Positions 13,023-13,385 of a stretch of DNA of 13,385 nt are shown one piece after another (the stretch's first letter is position 1; each line of letters begins with the position of its first letter). The translations under genes and the position numbers were made by a program. A model generated the notes under the pieces. The model did not search any database, was not told the origin of the DNA, and was given only the letters and a program-made list of their open reading frames with translations. The stretch is from DSQQ01 sp964443075. Its GTDB lineage: Bacteria > Chloroflexota > Anaerolineae > 4572-78 > J111. The DNA lies in assembly GCA_964443075.1 (NCBI GenBank), contig CAYUCB010000201.1, forward strand, positions 1 to 13,385. The letters are read 5' to 3'.

Positions 13023-13378
13023 GTGACCGATTGGCGCAACGGCCAGTTCGGCTACGATTACGACACCGCCAACCGGCTCACCGGCTTGAGCCTGCCCAAC
13101 GGCCTGACCAGTGGCTACAGCTATGATTGAGGCCGGACGCCTGACCCCTGCTGACCCACGCCAACATCACCGATACTCTCGCCAGCTACGCCTACGATCT
13201 GGACAATGTGGGCAACCGCCGCACCCTGACCGAAACCCTGGTGGCAGTGTACGATCTACCCGCCGGGGCCTACCTGGGAAACGGCGGGCTCGTGGTGCTG
13301 GAAGCCGAAAACGGCCAGGTCATCAGCGATTGTCTCGTCCTGAATAAGATTTACAGTAGAACCGAAAGGAACTACTGA
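13023..13378 (+). pseudogene. Remnant of an RHS/YD-repeat protein gene
   Basis: Three frames each carry part of a YD-repeat protein. From 13023 one frame reads TDWRNGQFGYDYDTANRLTG and PNGLTSGYSYD, then stops at 13128-13130. Another frame gives EAGRLTP just after. From 13148 the third frame reads LLTHANITDTLASYAYD and LDNVGNRRTLTETL, then continues to a TGA at 13376-13378. The repeated Y-x-Y-D and G-x-R-x-x motifs identify the family, which normally forms very large secreted or cell-surface shells. At least two frameshifts separate the parts, so it is broken. The last 40 residues no longer resemble YD repeats. The start and any larger relatives are not in the window. Confidence 0.7.
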
Positions 13379-13385
13379 AAAATGG

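Noticed and set aside
1..13385. CRISPR arrays, tRNA or rRNA genes, and an origin of replication
   Set aside because: No regularly spaced repeat array, tRNA-like cloverleaf, rRNA-like block or DnaA-box cluster was seen.

Overview
The window looks like a chromosomal segment of an environmental bacterium with moderately high G+C content. Three things together suggest Chloroflexota (Anaerolineae-like): a monoderm-style YidC carrying an unusual extracytoplasmic domain, a dense set of palindromic intergenic repeats, and a retropepsin/DUF5678 gene pair. This assignment is inference from gene style; there is no rRNA or other decisive marker.

Layout. Positions 1-1577 (minus) are one long open frame, cut by the left edge. 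It is clearly more A+T-rich than the rest and encodes an unrecognised protein with a possible winged-helix start and a PD-(D/E)XK-like core. Upstream of it on the same strand are a single-domain retropepsin-like protease, a DUF5678-type protein coupled to it by a 1-nt overlap, and leuC (leucine biosynthesis), packed head to tail. A LysE-family exporter (minus) and an Lrp/AsnC regulator (plus) diverge from a shared 121-bp promoter region, a common exporter/regulator layout.

From 5353 to 8473 lies the conserved rpmH-rnpA-yidD-yidC-jag block, headed by a near-consensus promoter (TTGCCA-17 bp-TATAAT). It encodes ribosomal protein L34, the RNase P protein, the YidD and YidC membrane-insertion factors, and the RNA-binding protein KhpB/Jag. 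A PfkB-family kinase follows, then parA-parB for chromosome partition. The usual partners dnaA, rsmG and mnmG are absent here and no parS site was seen. After parB come a DUF218/YdcF-like protein and a class I methyltransferase. At the right edge is a frameshifted YD-repeat (RHS) remnant.

The intergenic regions are unusually rich in inverted repeats: five separate elements. The clearest is a 141-bp MITE at 12067-12207 with perfect 14-bp terminal inverted repeats beginning GTAA and a perfect 8-bp target duplication, which fits an IS66-type non-autonomous element. Two others share a 17-bp end and look like diverged members of one dispersed family. A fourth is a 30-bp-stem hairpin directly before a start codon, and a fifth overlaps the kinase stop codon.

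The most notable coding observations are the YidC whose extracytoplasmic N-terminal part is a DUF11-like beta-sandwich rather than the known P1 domain, and the large unrecognised A+T-rich gene at the left edge.
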